Of a stretch of DNA of 64,000 nucleotides, positions 29,769-41,712 are shown one piece after another. Within the stretch, counting starts at the first letter, position 1. Each line of letters begins with the position of its first letter. The translations under genes were made by a program, and so were the position numbers. This stretch comes from Epinephelus fuscoguttatus. Its lineage: Eukaryota > Chordata > Actinopteri > Perciformes > Serranidae. The notes below the pieces were generated by a model. It saw only the letters and a program-made list of their open reading frames with translations. It did no database searches and was not told the DNA's origin. The DNA lies in assembly GCF_011397635.1 (NCBI RefSeq), contig NC_064763.1, positions 21,527,437-21,591,436 on the forward strand, read 5' to 3'.

Positions 29769-31042
29769 GGGTGCTTTTAGACCTACAGTTGTCTTGCTTT
29801 GGTCCAAAGCAGGGACTAATTTTAGCTCCTTTTACACTGCCAGATTTTCGGCGAATGTTGGGCCATTTTGCCGGCAAGCTGTGAGCGTTTAGACACACAG
29901 AGCCGGATTGGTGAGTTGATCCAAGGTGCCCGATTTTCCACTGCGTAAGGCTAAACATATTGTTGGAAGCTTTTTGGTTTAAAAAGAATGAGGTGCCCTT
30001 CCGCCACGGGAGGGGCTGTTGATGACTTGTGGGAGGAGCTGTTGATGACTTCGCACGTGCGACCCACTGGCAGTGGATAAACAGGAAACAGCTGATAGCA
30101 GGAATGAGCAGCTAGTAGCAAGAGGGAAACACAAACCTGACAGACACTGTAAAGATGAGCAACTGAGGAGACAAGGAATTGTGCGCCCTCCTTGCCCTCG
30201 CAAACGAAGAGGCCATTAAACGTCAAATGAAGGGGATGGTGAAGAACGGGCCAACTTATGAGAGAATCGCCGAAGGACTGACCAGCCGCGGCTTCCCTCA
30301 GAGTACGTCACTGTTTACGTCACACACTGAGCTATACGTTTCATTACTTGCTCACACCCCCTGAAAAAGGCGCATGCTGTATAAATAAAAGTAGGCAGGC
30401 AGCATTTCGCTGCACTCCCCGATTTTGTTTTTATACTGCCAGTGCTGAAAAAAGACTGATTGGGCTTTCCTGCAAATTTGCACAATTCCTATTTTAAAAA
30501 GGCTTAAGTTACAAAGCTACATAATTGCCTAGAGTTGGTTCGTGTTCTCACGGCAGCATTTACAAGTGGACCAGATAAAATGCCTTGCGCGAGAAAGCTG
30601 CTCTTGATTGGTCAGAATTTCCACGCGGAAAAAATCCAGAAAGTAAACAAAACGTTGAAGAAGAGTACACTTGCAAGATAAATGTGACACTTTCTAATGT
30701 CACAATGGAGGGACAACCACGCAGGCTGATTTTAGCGCTGCTCATCGTGGACTATATTGCTGTCATTGTTCATTTTAGTCAAACCATACAGTTTGAAAAC
30801 GAGGCGCGGCTCCAACTAGAAAACAATGTTTTGATGCATTGGATGTGCTGAATGTGCATATTCAGGCAGTACATGAGGAGGTGCACACTAATAATCCTCC
30901 AGGACTGTAACATGCTCATGTTTAACCCAAACAATGTGTCATGTGACTGCAGTTGGTTCAGATCCAGTTCGGAACACGTTCTCACCACAAACAAACTGTA
31001 CCAGAGTTCATTTGTAACCGGACTGTGACCTTCTTGAAGAGG
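29769..31042 (-). mobile_element. Host DNA transposon copy 1 (carries a Harbinger-like insert)
   Basis: The left end is GGGTGCTTTTAGACCTACAG. Downstream of the insert at 29825-30503 the element continues through 31042. Its 30780-30960 part is the reverse complement of 47030-47180 (for example GTTTGGGTTAAACATG and GTTACAGTCCTGGAGG), so the two regions are copies of one family. The element appears truncated at 31042, where copy 2 continues. No transposase frame survives. The family is unnamed here. Confidence 0.6.
29825..30503 (+). mobile_element. Harbinger-like non-autonomous element, copy 1
   Basis: It is flanked by TTA (29822-29824 and 30504-30506), the 3-bp target size typical of PIF/Harbinger. 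The ends are GCTCCTTTTACACTG and, reversed, GCCTTTTTAAAATAGG. Inside, from 30155, a plus frame resembles the Myb/SANT-like DNA-binding protein of Harbinger elements: KEL-x-ALLALANEEAIKRQ, then YERIAEGL and RGFP. Here the first conserved Trp codon is a stop (30164-30166), so it is dead. It is about 654-679 bp long in both copies of the window. Confidence 0.7.
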
Positions 31043-32983
31043 TGAGAAAAAAACACACACACAAACAAAACAAAAACAGCTTTAACCAGTGACTGAAAAT
31101 AAACATCTGTAAGAAGATGGTTCTGAAAGAAACTTAAATATTTTGAAGAGTCATTCATACGTGTTAAATTCCATCAGTGCAAATCCTACTGAATTAAAAG
31201 TAAGATTTCAGCTTCCACTGTTTCGTCCCACAGCTCATGTTTAATCACATGGCAATAAGACACCCGTTCTAAAAAAAAAAAAAATTGTTTTCCCCTTCAG
31301 TGTGATCATTCAGAGGCAGTCATTTGCAAAAACAAAGGAAATCTGATTAGACAAAAAATCATTCTCCCCTGGCACTCAAGTAAACGAGCCTCGTTTTGAG
31401 TCTGAAGGAAAACAGAACACACAGTTTGAAAACCCTTATCTGGCTAAAAACCGAAATTACAATCAGATGCCGGTTTGGCAAATGGAAGATGTGATGACAA
31501 CACTGACGAGCTGAATGTTCCTAGAAATCTCAACAGAATATTAAGAAACCGATTCCAGCAGCGTGGTTTGTTTGTGGTCTCTATTTTTTTTCCAGACAAA
31601 GTTTGAGCAAAGACGGACACACAAAGACACACACACACACTACTACCATCTGCTAACTGCTGGTTCAATCCCTGTGAACATAACAGCAGGTGTTTTGTGC
31701 AGAACAACTGAGAGCTTCAAGTTGCACAAGGCCTGCCAGCATGCACACATAGGCTTTTTTTAACGGCATTAGTTTTATTAAGTAACTCCTGCAGAGTCTA
31801 TTTACTATCTGAGCCCATCCAGAACAACTGCATCAGTAATATCCCCTCTGATCTAATTGTAAAACAGCTAGCCTAAATTGGTTTACAAAATGTAATTTTA
31901 TTCTAGTCTGGAGCACTACCTCAGTAATTTGAGCCACATCACGGTGATTACAGCCTCTTCAGAATAAATAGCACACTTCATACAGATGTCAGGTTACCTA
32001 CAGTAGATTTGTGCTGCAACAAATTTGTCTTTGGTAATACTTCAATCCACTTTCTCACACCTACACATAAACATTCAGTCTCCATTTCTCTCCTACATTA
32101 ACTAATCAAAAAAAGAATGCAAGCGTCAGAGTAGAAAATCAAGAAAACAGTACAGCATCTCTGCATTTCTGAGAACCTTTGCCACATACTGACTCTGAGA
32201 CCTTGAAACAGACAAGAAAAATAGGAGTGGGCTGGTGTAGTATTACTGCAAGTTCACTGTGCAGAAATAAAATGTCTGAAGGCAAGAAATCCTGGCTGAT
32301 GAATGCTGGTTACAGGCTGAAATAAAAAAATACATACTTTAGGTCCCTTCCATCTGGGCAGCTATCACATTTAATCATCAAAGCTCGGATGAAGCAAAGA
32401 CAGGTTCAAGAGCATATATACAGTGATTCCAATACACAGCATTGAAGTCCACTTCATTCCAAGGTCTCACCAGTGAGCTCCAGCTAACAAGCTCAGCCTC
32501 ATCTCTTGGGGACAGGGATTATGTCTGGCTCCCGATCTGCAGTTGTCTATTTGTTTGCACATCCGAAGGCCGTTAGTGCACACTCAGTGTCAAGAGTAAA
32601 ATGGCAGTGCAAGAAGTATCATTTCAGGCTTTGCATTGTCATGGCAGCTCTATCCTCCTGTGAAACAACACAGTCCAGCTCCATCAAATCAATTTCCTCC
32701 TGATGCAGAGAGAACTGAATCTGCCTCATCTTTGTATTTCTATCTCTCATATATCTGTGCAATCACCTACCTACTCAGATATGACTATGAGGCAAAGATG
32801 GTATTTTTGAGACCTTGGACAGATTTCCCTATTTATACTGCAGGGCTCTGAGTTCTTAGATTAGATTTTGTGAAGATGAAAGAGAAAGAAAAGGTCTTTA
32901 CCTGATCTTTAGTAGGCTAACGATTTGCAAATATTACTTTGAGGTCCAGTATTGCTCTATTATGGCTGCTCAGAAAGACGAAC
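31043..32983. other. No gene recognised
   Basis: AT-rich spacer with a poly-A tract near 31270. No exon or named repeat was recognised. Confidence 0.45.
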
Positions 32984-33434
32984 TTAAAGGGATTGCTCAG
33001 ATTTTTTGAAGTGGGGTTGAATGAGGTACTTATACATAGTCAGTGTATTACCTTCAGTAGATGGCAGCTAGCATGCACCCAGTTTGGAAAGGCAGGCAGG
33101 AGGACCACCACAGAAGCTAAACAATGTTCTGCTTTGGACAGGGGCAACAGCAGAACATATTTAGCCACCTAAAAAAGTCAGTCTCGGTTCAAGTGTACGT
33201 TATATTCCACATATTTTCATCGCTTTACCTTGCCTTGTCAGACAGCCCTTTCCAACACGGAGCTGAAGACATTACAACATCTCATCAAAGCCACGAGTCC
33301 TTTGACAAGGTTACAACCCAGCTTTTACGCTGGGTGCACAACCTATTTTTCCTGTTTTAACGGAGCATTCCCCCAACGTATTCCCCACCCCCAGAACAAC
33401 GCCACGAGGTTCTGTCGTTGACGGACCTGGCCAG

Positions 33435-33592
33435 ATGCATCATTTCAAGATGGACGAAAGCCTCATTCTTGCTGTGTCCGCTTATCCATTGCTATATGAT
33501 GTGACTGCAGACGAGTTGAGTAGTGTACTATTGAAAGAGCTGATATATAGGCGTGAAATGGGCTATGGAAATGAGCGCAAAATTCGAAAATA
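33435..33592 (+). pseudogene. Possible MADF-domain start from a Harbinger-type element
   Basis: A plus frame from ATG at 33435 includes ESLILAVSAYPLLYDVT, which resembles the opening helix of MADF DNA-binding domains (usually LI-x-x-V-x-x-x-P-x-LYD). The similarity fades after the LYD, and the later part of the frame has no match that I recognise. It sits inside the 32984-35078 element. It could equally be chance. Confidence 0.3.
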
Positions 33593-34560
33593 TAGATTAA
33601 TTATCAACCGCATAGAAATCAACCTATGGTCAACAATCACTTTTAATAGTGGAAAAAAAAAGCTTATGCTTATTTTTCTTTTGCATAAATAAATGAGATA
33701 TTGTTTGTTTACAACTGTGATTGCAATTTATTTCCTACTTCCAGCACCATAACGCTCCGTTTCTCCCATCTTGTCAACGCCTGAGTAGAAAAAATCTGAT
33801 GCCTCCACGGTCCGATGGTCAACGGAACCGCTGCCGTGCTGCGTGCTAGTTCATTTTCACCTCCATTGGAATGAATGACTTCCGGTCAGCGTCAATCTGT
33901 CAGTGCGTTAGGTTGTCCCCCTAGGGTCAGGCTGCAACAATGACGGGAGACGAGTTGAGTATACAAATAGTTAAAAGCTTATTTGTTTACAAAATAACAA
34001 TAAATAACCAAATAAACTTGAGAGTCAGTGTTACGCTGTTATGCTAAACCTAGCTCATAAAACTTCATCAACTAAGGCTAGCAAGCCGGTAACTTAGTGC
34101 CTCTTAGTGAGCCATGTGCCTGGACTTCCATGGGTGAGTGCAACCTTCCCTATATGGGGGAGTTATGTGTGGTTGACTCACCTCGAGGCCACTGCTCTTG
34201 CACCTCACAACCAGCTCCCTCCGGCCGGATGACTACGCAGGATACCCCTTGGGTGCCGTTCCGTCGCACCAGTCAGCCAACCAGCTCGCTCTTCCTCATA
34301 GTTGTCCAGTGAAACTGTATTTACATGGATAATTTGTGGTGGAGTGTCAAACGCGTTCTCAGTCTCTTTTGTCTTCAGAATGTCTTGCCTCCAGCCACTC
34401 CCTTGTGGCGTTCCCGCTCAGATCAATGGCCTCTTCAGCTTTTGCTCCAGGTGCGGCTGATAGCAGCTGATGAGTCATTACCACCAACCCCCAAGTGTGA
34501 CTTCAGTGCTGGCCCCGCCTACTACTAGCTGCCTATACCACACCCAACATCCACACGACA

Positions 34561-34755
34561 TTTCTCTGCTAGGTTATTTTACCTAGCAGAGAAAATGCTG
34601 GTCGACCACTGCCTTGATCCATAATTTGTTATTGTGTGACTTTGGTGAATCTGAACTAACCCTTTAAAACACCAAAGTCACACAATAACACACACTGACT
34701 AACCAATCAAGGCAGCAGTAGACCAGCAGCACCTGTGTTCTGTGAGGTAAAATTA
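34561..34755. repeat. Two adjacent strong hairpins
   Basis: First: TTTCTCTGCTAGGT and ACCTAGCAGAGAAA (34561-34594) are perfect 14-nt arms around a 6-nt loop. Second: TTATTGTGTGACTTTGGTG (34629-34647) pairs perfectly with CACCAAAGTCACACAATAA (34670-34688) around a 22-nt loop. Weaker pairing continues out to about 34570 and 34755. Confidence 0.9.
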
Positions 34756-35078
34756 CTGTTTTTGCTGTGGGTGTGTGGCTTTGAAGAGAGCATAGATATA
34801 TGGCTTGAGTTCCCCATTCAGAAAGGGCTGTCCGACTGGAAGGTAAAGCAATTAAAATATCCGAAATATAGTGTACACTTCAAGTGTTACTGATATTTTT
34901 AGGTGTCTAAATCATATTTTGTTGCCCCCGTCCACAGCAGTACATGGCTTAGCTTCCATGGTGGAACTCCTGCCTGCTTCTCAAACTGGAAGCACGCCGT
35001 CTGCAATCTACTGTTGGTAAAACACTGACCAAGTGCCTCATACAACCCCAATACAAAAAATCCAAACTATCCCTTTAA

Positions 35079-37466
35079 TACTGAGTTTGGGATGATTTTG
35101 TTTCATACTCTGCAGGGAGCCACCAATTCAGTTTGTCTCTCTGCTTTTAGCAATTGTGTTTTCAGTGTAGCCAGCGCAGTCCCCTCAGGATCATCAGGGC
35201 TCAGACAAGGCGTTATTTCCAAAATCCATGCAGTCTTATATTACACTTATCCAAGATGATCACACTGCCAGCTTATCAACCCTTAACTGTTGAAATCTTG
35301 GAGAAACATTATTAAACCATCTGTGTAAGAAACCAAGAAAGCCCATCTGCTGTGAGACTCCTCAACAACTCCCATCGCCAACATCGCCACGATCTCTTCC
35401 TCTGCAATATCCCCCCTTTTGGCCTCATTTCCAATATCGTATTTCTCATATTGCATTCCCCTCGCCCTTTTCCGTGCTGCACAATGAGATTTACAGGAGA
35501 CGGTCTTAAATCGTCCAGAAGTGAGGCAAGAAATAGGTCACTGCCCAACCCTCAGGTCACAGTTATTTGAGTTGTGACACGGCTGACCATGACAATAGGA
35601 TACTCTTTTATCTCTGAGAGCACAAAGGGGGCTTGAGAGGGGGAGTGCACTGTCCAAGACCAGCAGAGACATATGCACTGCTGGCATAAAGCCTTCCGAG
35701 ATGACCATCAGAGGGCTTTTTCTTTAGTCAAAGACAGCAATGAGCAAAGGTTGATCTGTCTTAACCATCTCTGTTGATGCAATCCCAGATTACATACTGT
35801 GCTCTCCGCACTGATCGTTGGCTGCAATGCAACTGATTTCTGATAGAAGTATCTTCATCTCCAAGGTGACGTTGCTCTTCGTAAACCTGTTCTCATTTTT
35901 TCCCTCAATAAATTGGTAAAACGATGATTACCCTTCAGGTTTCTGTGACTTAAAAGTAATAGCAGATTCAGCATTGCATTCCTCTAACACTGCGGGATCA
36001 AACAGGATCAAAATCAATACAACAGAGATATTGTCTCTTTTGTTCCATGCACTTTTCCTTTATCTCAAAAACTAGGTGCCAACATTACCCACAATTCAAG
36101 TGGACCGCCAACTGTTTAGTTAGAGATTCAGGTGTGTTGTGCTACTAGCAGCTAATATAGCCTTGAGCTGCTGGCTTCGAGCAGAGATGAGCAGCGGGCT
36201 TTAGAGGTCCGGTCAGCTCATTTCTCTCTAACTCCACACCCCCAGATATTTTTAATTTTCAAACCTGAAGTCTTAATCCCCGACTGACGCAACACACTCG
36301 CCAGAATAAATGTTGGCATTGTATGTTTCTGCAAACCACAGATGTAATTTCTAGTAATTTCTATTGCCTGACGCAGACTCAAGTGATGACACTTGCAGTT
36401 ATTTATCAGACTTCATGCAGCTCCATGAAAAGCTTCAAAGGCTACAGCTTTTTTTTTTTTTTTTAACCTACGCAGTAGTGCTGCATAAGACCTGCTAACA
36501 CACTTTAATGTGTAAAATCAGTGAAGTTCACCTTTAAAACCAGACCTACCTGGTCATACAGGAAGTAAGATATGTTGATTGTAAATGATTTCATGTTCCT
36601 TTTTTATTTAAGCCAATAGACGTGCTGTAGAATTAGTAAAGATGTGATCAAGGTGCTTGAAGATGTCTTTCCCTCTCGAGTGTTCATTCAGAGTCTGAGA
36701 GGTACTGTATGTATAAACTTTACATATTTCTATCACCCTTGAAATTAATTAACTTGTGTTGGACTGACTCACAGCTCCGGCATGCTGAGGAGGGGATAAT
36801 CCAATCATCTTCTGTTGCTCTGCATGGGGAATTCAGCTGCTGCTACAAACTGTTCACAATGCCGTACAACAGCAGTTACATTGTTGATCCGTGGTGATAC
36901 TTATTAAATCTCTTACAGACCTACCGCATTCCCATGGGCACAGACAGTAGAAAAATAGCAGCGCATTGCAGTTATATGGCACTCAAATGTGTGTCGGCAA
37001 AAAATTCAAGTTGTATTGGAGGAATGAAACAAAATAAAACAATGGCAGTTTCAACATTTCATACCTCAAGTTCACAGTTGGTGGTTCTCTTCAGTCCAAC
37101 ACCCGGTAATCCAAACACAACATGACTGTGGGTACACAAAAGCTGCCAATGGATTCTGAGTTTTTACTCAAGCAATGTTCACTGTGTATGAGAAAAGGAG
37201 TTAAATGTGAGGCGTTGTTTCTCTGTCTACAGCTTGTAATAATGTAATTGACAAATGTTTTCCTATTTGTAATGCAAAATAGAGGAGAATAAATTGGAAA
37301 AGTACCACTTTCACTGGATAGGTGAATCCATAATTTTAGATGCATTTCTCATTCCATTTTACATGAGAGACTGAAATAAGACACAGACAAACATGAGGTT
37401 TTGTATTTTGGTTTGTTTAAAGAGTAACTCAACATCCTATAAAACTCCTGTTTTTGCTGACCGGTG
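35079..37466. other. No gene recognised
   Basis: It contains one end of the 19681-20610 element family near 36310-36350 and a T-run near 36450. No exon was recognised. Confidence 0.4.
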
Positions 37467-38955
37467 GTTTAGTGGTGCATTCAGTTCAAACTGGGAAGTC
37501 TGAATTTCCAAGTTCGCAGTCACAAATTTCAACTGGAATGCCCCCTGACGTTGGATTCCTGACTCAGGAAGTCAAAAGTAACCTCGTCAACCCAGACCTC
37601 AGAATCCAAAATGGCTGCTCAGAGCATCAACAGTGAAAGTTGTCATAATATACTGTTTATTAATACCCCTTTCTTATTGGTGTCTCATTAAATCAGCACA
37701 CACAGTACTGTCCAACTTTTATCAGGTGTATGGCATACTGCATTGCTTTCAACTGCTATTGTTAAGTGTAGCTCTCTTTATACAGACGTCCCACAATGCT
37801 GCTGTGATGAAGAGCCTTCATTATCCTACCTTTGCTTTTTTATTAAGAACCAAACAAAGATGGCATAGATAGCATGCTGACATTTCGGAAGCCAAAGAGG
37901 TGGGATGTGTAACAGCGTTGGCGTCTAGTGTGCCATATAACATATGGCTGGAGCAGCGTTTTCTAAACAACAATGATGGTTTAACATTGCAATAAAAATG
38001 ATTCACCGTCCCTGTTATATGGTGGCTGATCTCGTCCTCTACTCGGAGGGTAAGGAGCTCCTGGTGCAGACATTTTCAGTTGCTGTTCTTATCTTGAGTT
38101 CACTGCTAACTGCTATTTGCTGCTTTTTATGTTGTCACACTCGTCCTGTGGGCTAACGCTTTTTACACAGATGTTGATTCAGCGCTGTACTATACCTCCG
38201 CAGCCCACTGCCAACTGTTGCATTGCTTCACTTTGTCAGTGTCTCGGCCAAAAAGCTGCACATGTACACACCGCAAAGACTACAGCCAATGGCCAACTAG
38301 CATGTACGTCCTGTGCCTGCGTGAGAGGAAATAACTCTCCATACCAGCTTGTGGCCATAGTCTGTAATCATCATTAACGAAAGGAAACCAGAAGACCGAA
38401 AGGATGGATTCAAGATGCAAGTTAGCACATTAACAACACAACCAGATGCTGAAAGAACAAATGATAATTACCATGCACCAGCGAACAATTAAGAACCGTT
38501 TCTGCTAATGAGCTCAGTGGCTAAAAAAACATACCTAATATAACGCGTTTATTCGATCTCCCGCCATCTTGACTTAATTAATTTGTTTGCTTTTCTCACT
38601 TTCATTTCTTTTCTCGAACACTGGACTGAACTGCCAATAAGAGTAATTTTAATCACTGAAGGGCTCTGCTGCCTCTGACGCTGATTCAAAAATGCTAACA
38701 CGAGCCGACAAGGACTCGCTAGTGCCAACGGTCAGATTTACCTTTTATACAGTACAGCAAGGCAGAAAAACAGCGCTGCATTCCTGCCTTGAACAGACTG
38801 TCTTAAAGGGGCCAATGGTTGACTGTGGCTAACCTAGCTACAGCAAATCTTAGTTTTGCGACTTGTTGCTTTAGAATGTGATTACCTTGGGTGTGAGGTC
38901 ATTCCCAGCTCCAACTATTGACTTCCGGGGTAAATGGAACGCAGTATGACGTCTT
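37467..38955. mobile_element. 1.5-kb inverted-repeat DNA element
   Basis: The left end (GTGCATTCAGTTCAAACTGG, then GAAGTCTGAATTTCC) resembles the reverse complement of the right end (TGCGTTCCATTTACCCCGGA, then AGTCAATAGTTGGAGC). The right-hand half (38500-38940) has the look of dispersed fish DNA-transposon sequence. No clear target duplication and no transposase frame were found. Confidence 0.5.
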
Positions 38956-41712
38956 AGATGGACTCCATGGTATGTCAGTATACTGTGATGTCATTGATGA
39001 GTGTGATTAAAGCTGAAACAGAGCACACCTCTGACTAAACCAAGTCACTCTTAAATGCTGGCATTGTTCAGTTTTTAACTGATTTGCACTCATCTGTATT
39101 GTAAATGAAACAACTTTGTTTTCTTTGACTGAAGTGGCTGTGTAGGTGGATGAAATTCAGAGGTAACATAAAAGGTATCAAGCTGATGCACAGGCACAGT
39201 CCTTCAGGTGAACTGAAATTTCAACCCAGTAGAGGCTGATTACCCAAGTTTTCATCTGTTTTGATGAAGCTGTTCATTTGGAGTTGGGCCTTGTTGCATG
39301 TAAAGGTGAAGTTGAGGGCGGCAGCCTGTTGACTCTTCTCAGCTCCATCTTATAATCTCAGCTGGTTCGAAGTGTCTGGCCGCAGGCTGTAGCTGGCACT
39401 GTTTTATCCCGGAGCTATTCTGAGCCCTCATCAAATAGAAACAATATGCAGGTCTAATTTCTGCACAAAAGCCTGCTTCTTGGGATAAAATTTTATCCCC
39501 TACCAATACCTCTGTGAGTTATAAAGATATTCCGTTTCCTCAGGCATGAGGCGAAATGACAGGTTGCAGTAATAACAAGATTATAAAACTTTTTATTGAT
39601 CCCCTCTGAAGATGAATTTATAAAGCAAATTCCACACATATCTCAGGTTCACATAATTTTTTTACGCAAAGTTATGGCACCATTACTTTCTATAATTTCA
39701 CCAGAAAAAATATTTATGTGGCTGTGGCCATGGTTTTATTTATACAAATGATGAGGAAGTACGTGTCTTGAATAGACCCACTGTAAAATAGCAATTACAC
39801 TATATCAACATTCCCCAAAACAGAATTAGCTGGGCCGGTATGATGTTTAAGCCAGTGATTTTGGGTGCAAGATAAAATATACATTCCACTGACGTATTGT
39901 CTGACACCAGTGTAAAACTCCGACGGGCAGAACAGTCAAGGAAGCACAATTGGTTTCCCCTTTGGAAGCAACACAGTGGTAAACAACTGATGGACAATAT
40001 TAAACCCAAGGGGAGAAGCTGAGTATGACAAACAGATTTATGCATGGGTGAACTCCACCGCGCCAGAGCCATCAATTCTCCAACTTACTCAGTGCCTGGA
40101 GATGTTTCTTTAGCCTCCGTCTCACGGTGCCTGTCATTACATTTATCCCTGTTCTCTGCTAAGTGCTAATACATTTACATTTTTAGTGCTGCTCAGTAAT
40201 AAAAGAGGTGGAATGAGTGGAGGCCTTTTAGCACTGCTAAAACAAACATCAATGAACTCATCTCACTGAGGAGTCTCCCCACCTCCAAACTCCCCTGACA
40301 GTCAATCCACCCACCCACAGCTTGGCCACTGCTCCACAGTGCAGGTCAACAGTGTTGCGGTTTGAGTCTCCTCAGTTTCACTCACAGTTCTCGCCCTCAT
40401 TTCGAGGTTCACTCACAAGAGTCTGCCTCACATTGCAGGCTCCACATTAGTAATTTGTCCAGGCTGGATTCTCTGTGAACGCCACTTTAAAATGTGGAGG
40501 AAACATTTTGTAACCAACTGAAGTCACAGGTTAAGCACACAGGCACAGAATGGGAAAAGAGGGGTTGAGGTTGGTCTCTACCGTCTCAGTGGGCTGACAT
40601 GCTAGTCTTTGCGTGGGGTCTAATTTTCAGATTACATAATATAAACAGTCTCACTCAAGAACTCACTCTGCTGCATTTAAGAAAACATGAGCCTGTAGAC
40701 AGCCGTCGGGATATTTTCTTCACTTGTCGTATTTTGTTCAGATGAAACAAATCCACTGTCTTCATCAAAGTTGGGTTTCATCAGTAATGACAAACATGAG
40801 GGCAAAAATTATAAAAAGCAACTTTAGCAGAGACAAAAACCATCACATAAGGGACAAAATAAATAAATAAAGAGAGCTGTGCAGGATTTGATTACTAAAC
40901 AAACCACGGATAAAAATAGCAAAGCATTTTTCAAACACAGCCCAGTCGGTATCTAAGTATTATCTACACGCTTGTGCCACATCTCATCTGATGCAACACT
41001 ACAATACTGATCTTAGGTGAATGATCTCGAGAGGTATAACCAAGGCCGACCAGCCCTGATAAGATCCTCACCCTGCCAACTACTGAATAAGGTAATAACA
41101 AGCCTACTTTAAGACAAGTGGTTATTGGGTCGTTTGAAATAGAACAATTCACAGCTTTACAAAGCCCTTTCCTTGGATAGCTGGTAGGGCACATCAATAT
41201 AGTTGAGGCATTTGGAACAATGACTTGATAAGACTACATACTGTGTATGACCGGTGAGCAGGAAAAGAGTACCAAAAATGTCATTTCATCATTTCTTAAT
41301 CCATTTTGAATTGACTGCTGTGGCTCCTGTGCGTGAAAGAGGAACTCTACCTGCACCTATGCAAAGTCTGACCTTTCCACAGTGTATACATTCTTTGCTT
41401 GCATGTCACACGGAAAGAGCAGAAAGAAAAAAACAACATACACAGGCCATTACTAAGATGGTGAAGAAACAGTCAGCTGTGCATTTACACCTGGGGCACT
41501 GGCTGCTGCTTCCTGCAGTCAACTGTTCCGACACAGTTTCAGTTCCAGTTAGTCACATACAGTTCTTTCAGTGCAGTGAACAGCAGGTATTTTGGAATGG
41601 GAGACCAGAAGAAGAAGGCACAGAGGGGTGCTTCAGAAGTGTCCATGCGAAGGGAAATTGTGCATCTATACAGTTTACCAATAACACTGTGAACAGGATC
41701 TGGTACAGTACA
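38956..41712. other. Downstream flank of flrt1, no other gene recognised
   Basis: This lies 3' of flrt1 on the minus strand and should contain its untranslated region, but no polyadenylation signal could be assigned with confidence. TTTATT on the plus strand at about 39590 and 39733 are candidates. The former is in a TTTTTATTGATCCCCTC context, which may be a short LINE end. Confidence 0.35.

Larger units (their letters stand above)
32984..35078. mobile_element. TTAA-flanked element with ~270-bp inverted ends
   Basis: TTAA at 32984-32987 and 35075-35078 encloses ends AGGGATTGCTCAGATTTTTT (left) and AGGGATAGTTTGGATTTTTT (right, reversed). Inverted similarity continues inward to about 33260 and 34790, including TGTCAGACAGCCCTTTCCAA on the left against TCGGACAGCCCTTTCTGAAT. 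TTAA targets are used by piggyBac and Kolobok transposases, so one of these is the likely source of mobility. The 1.5-kb centre holds other repeat pieces (33435-33590, 34561-34755). Confidence 0.65.

Noticed and set aside
35312..35570. Possible LINE C-terminus (frame with AVRLLNNS-like residues near 35355)
   Set aside because: The match is only about eight residues, with no further LINE similarity around it.
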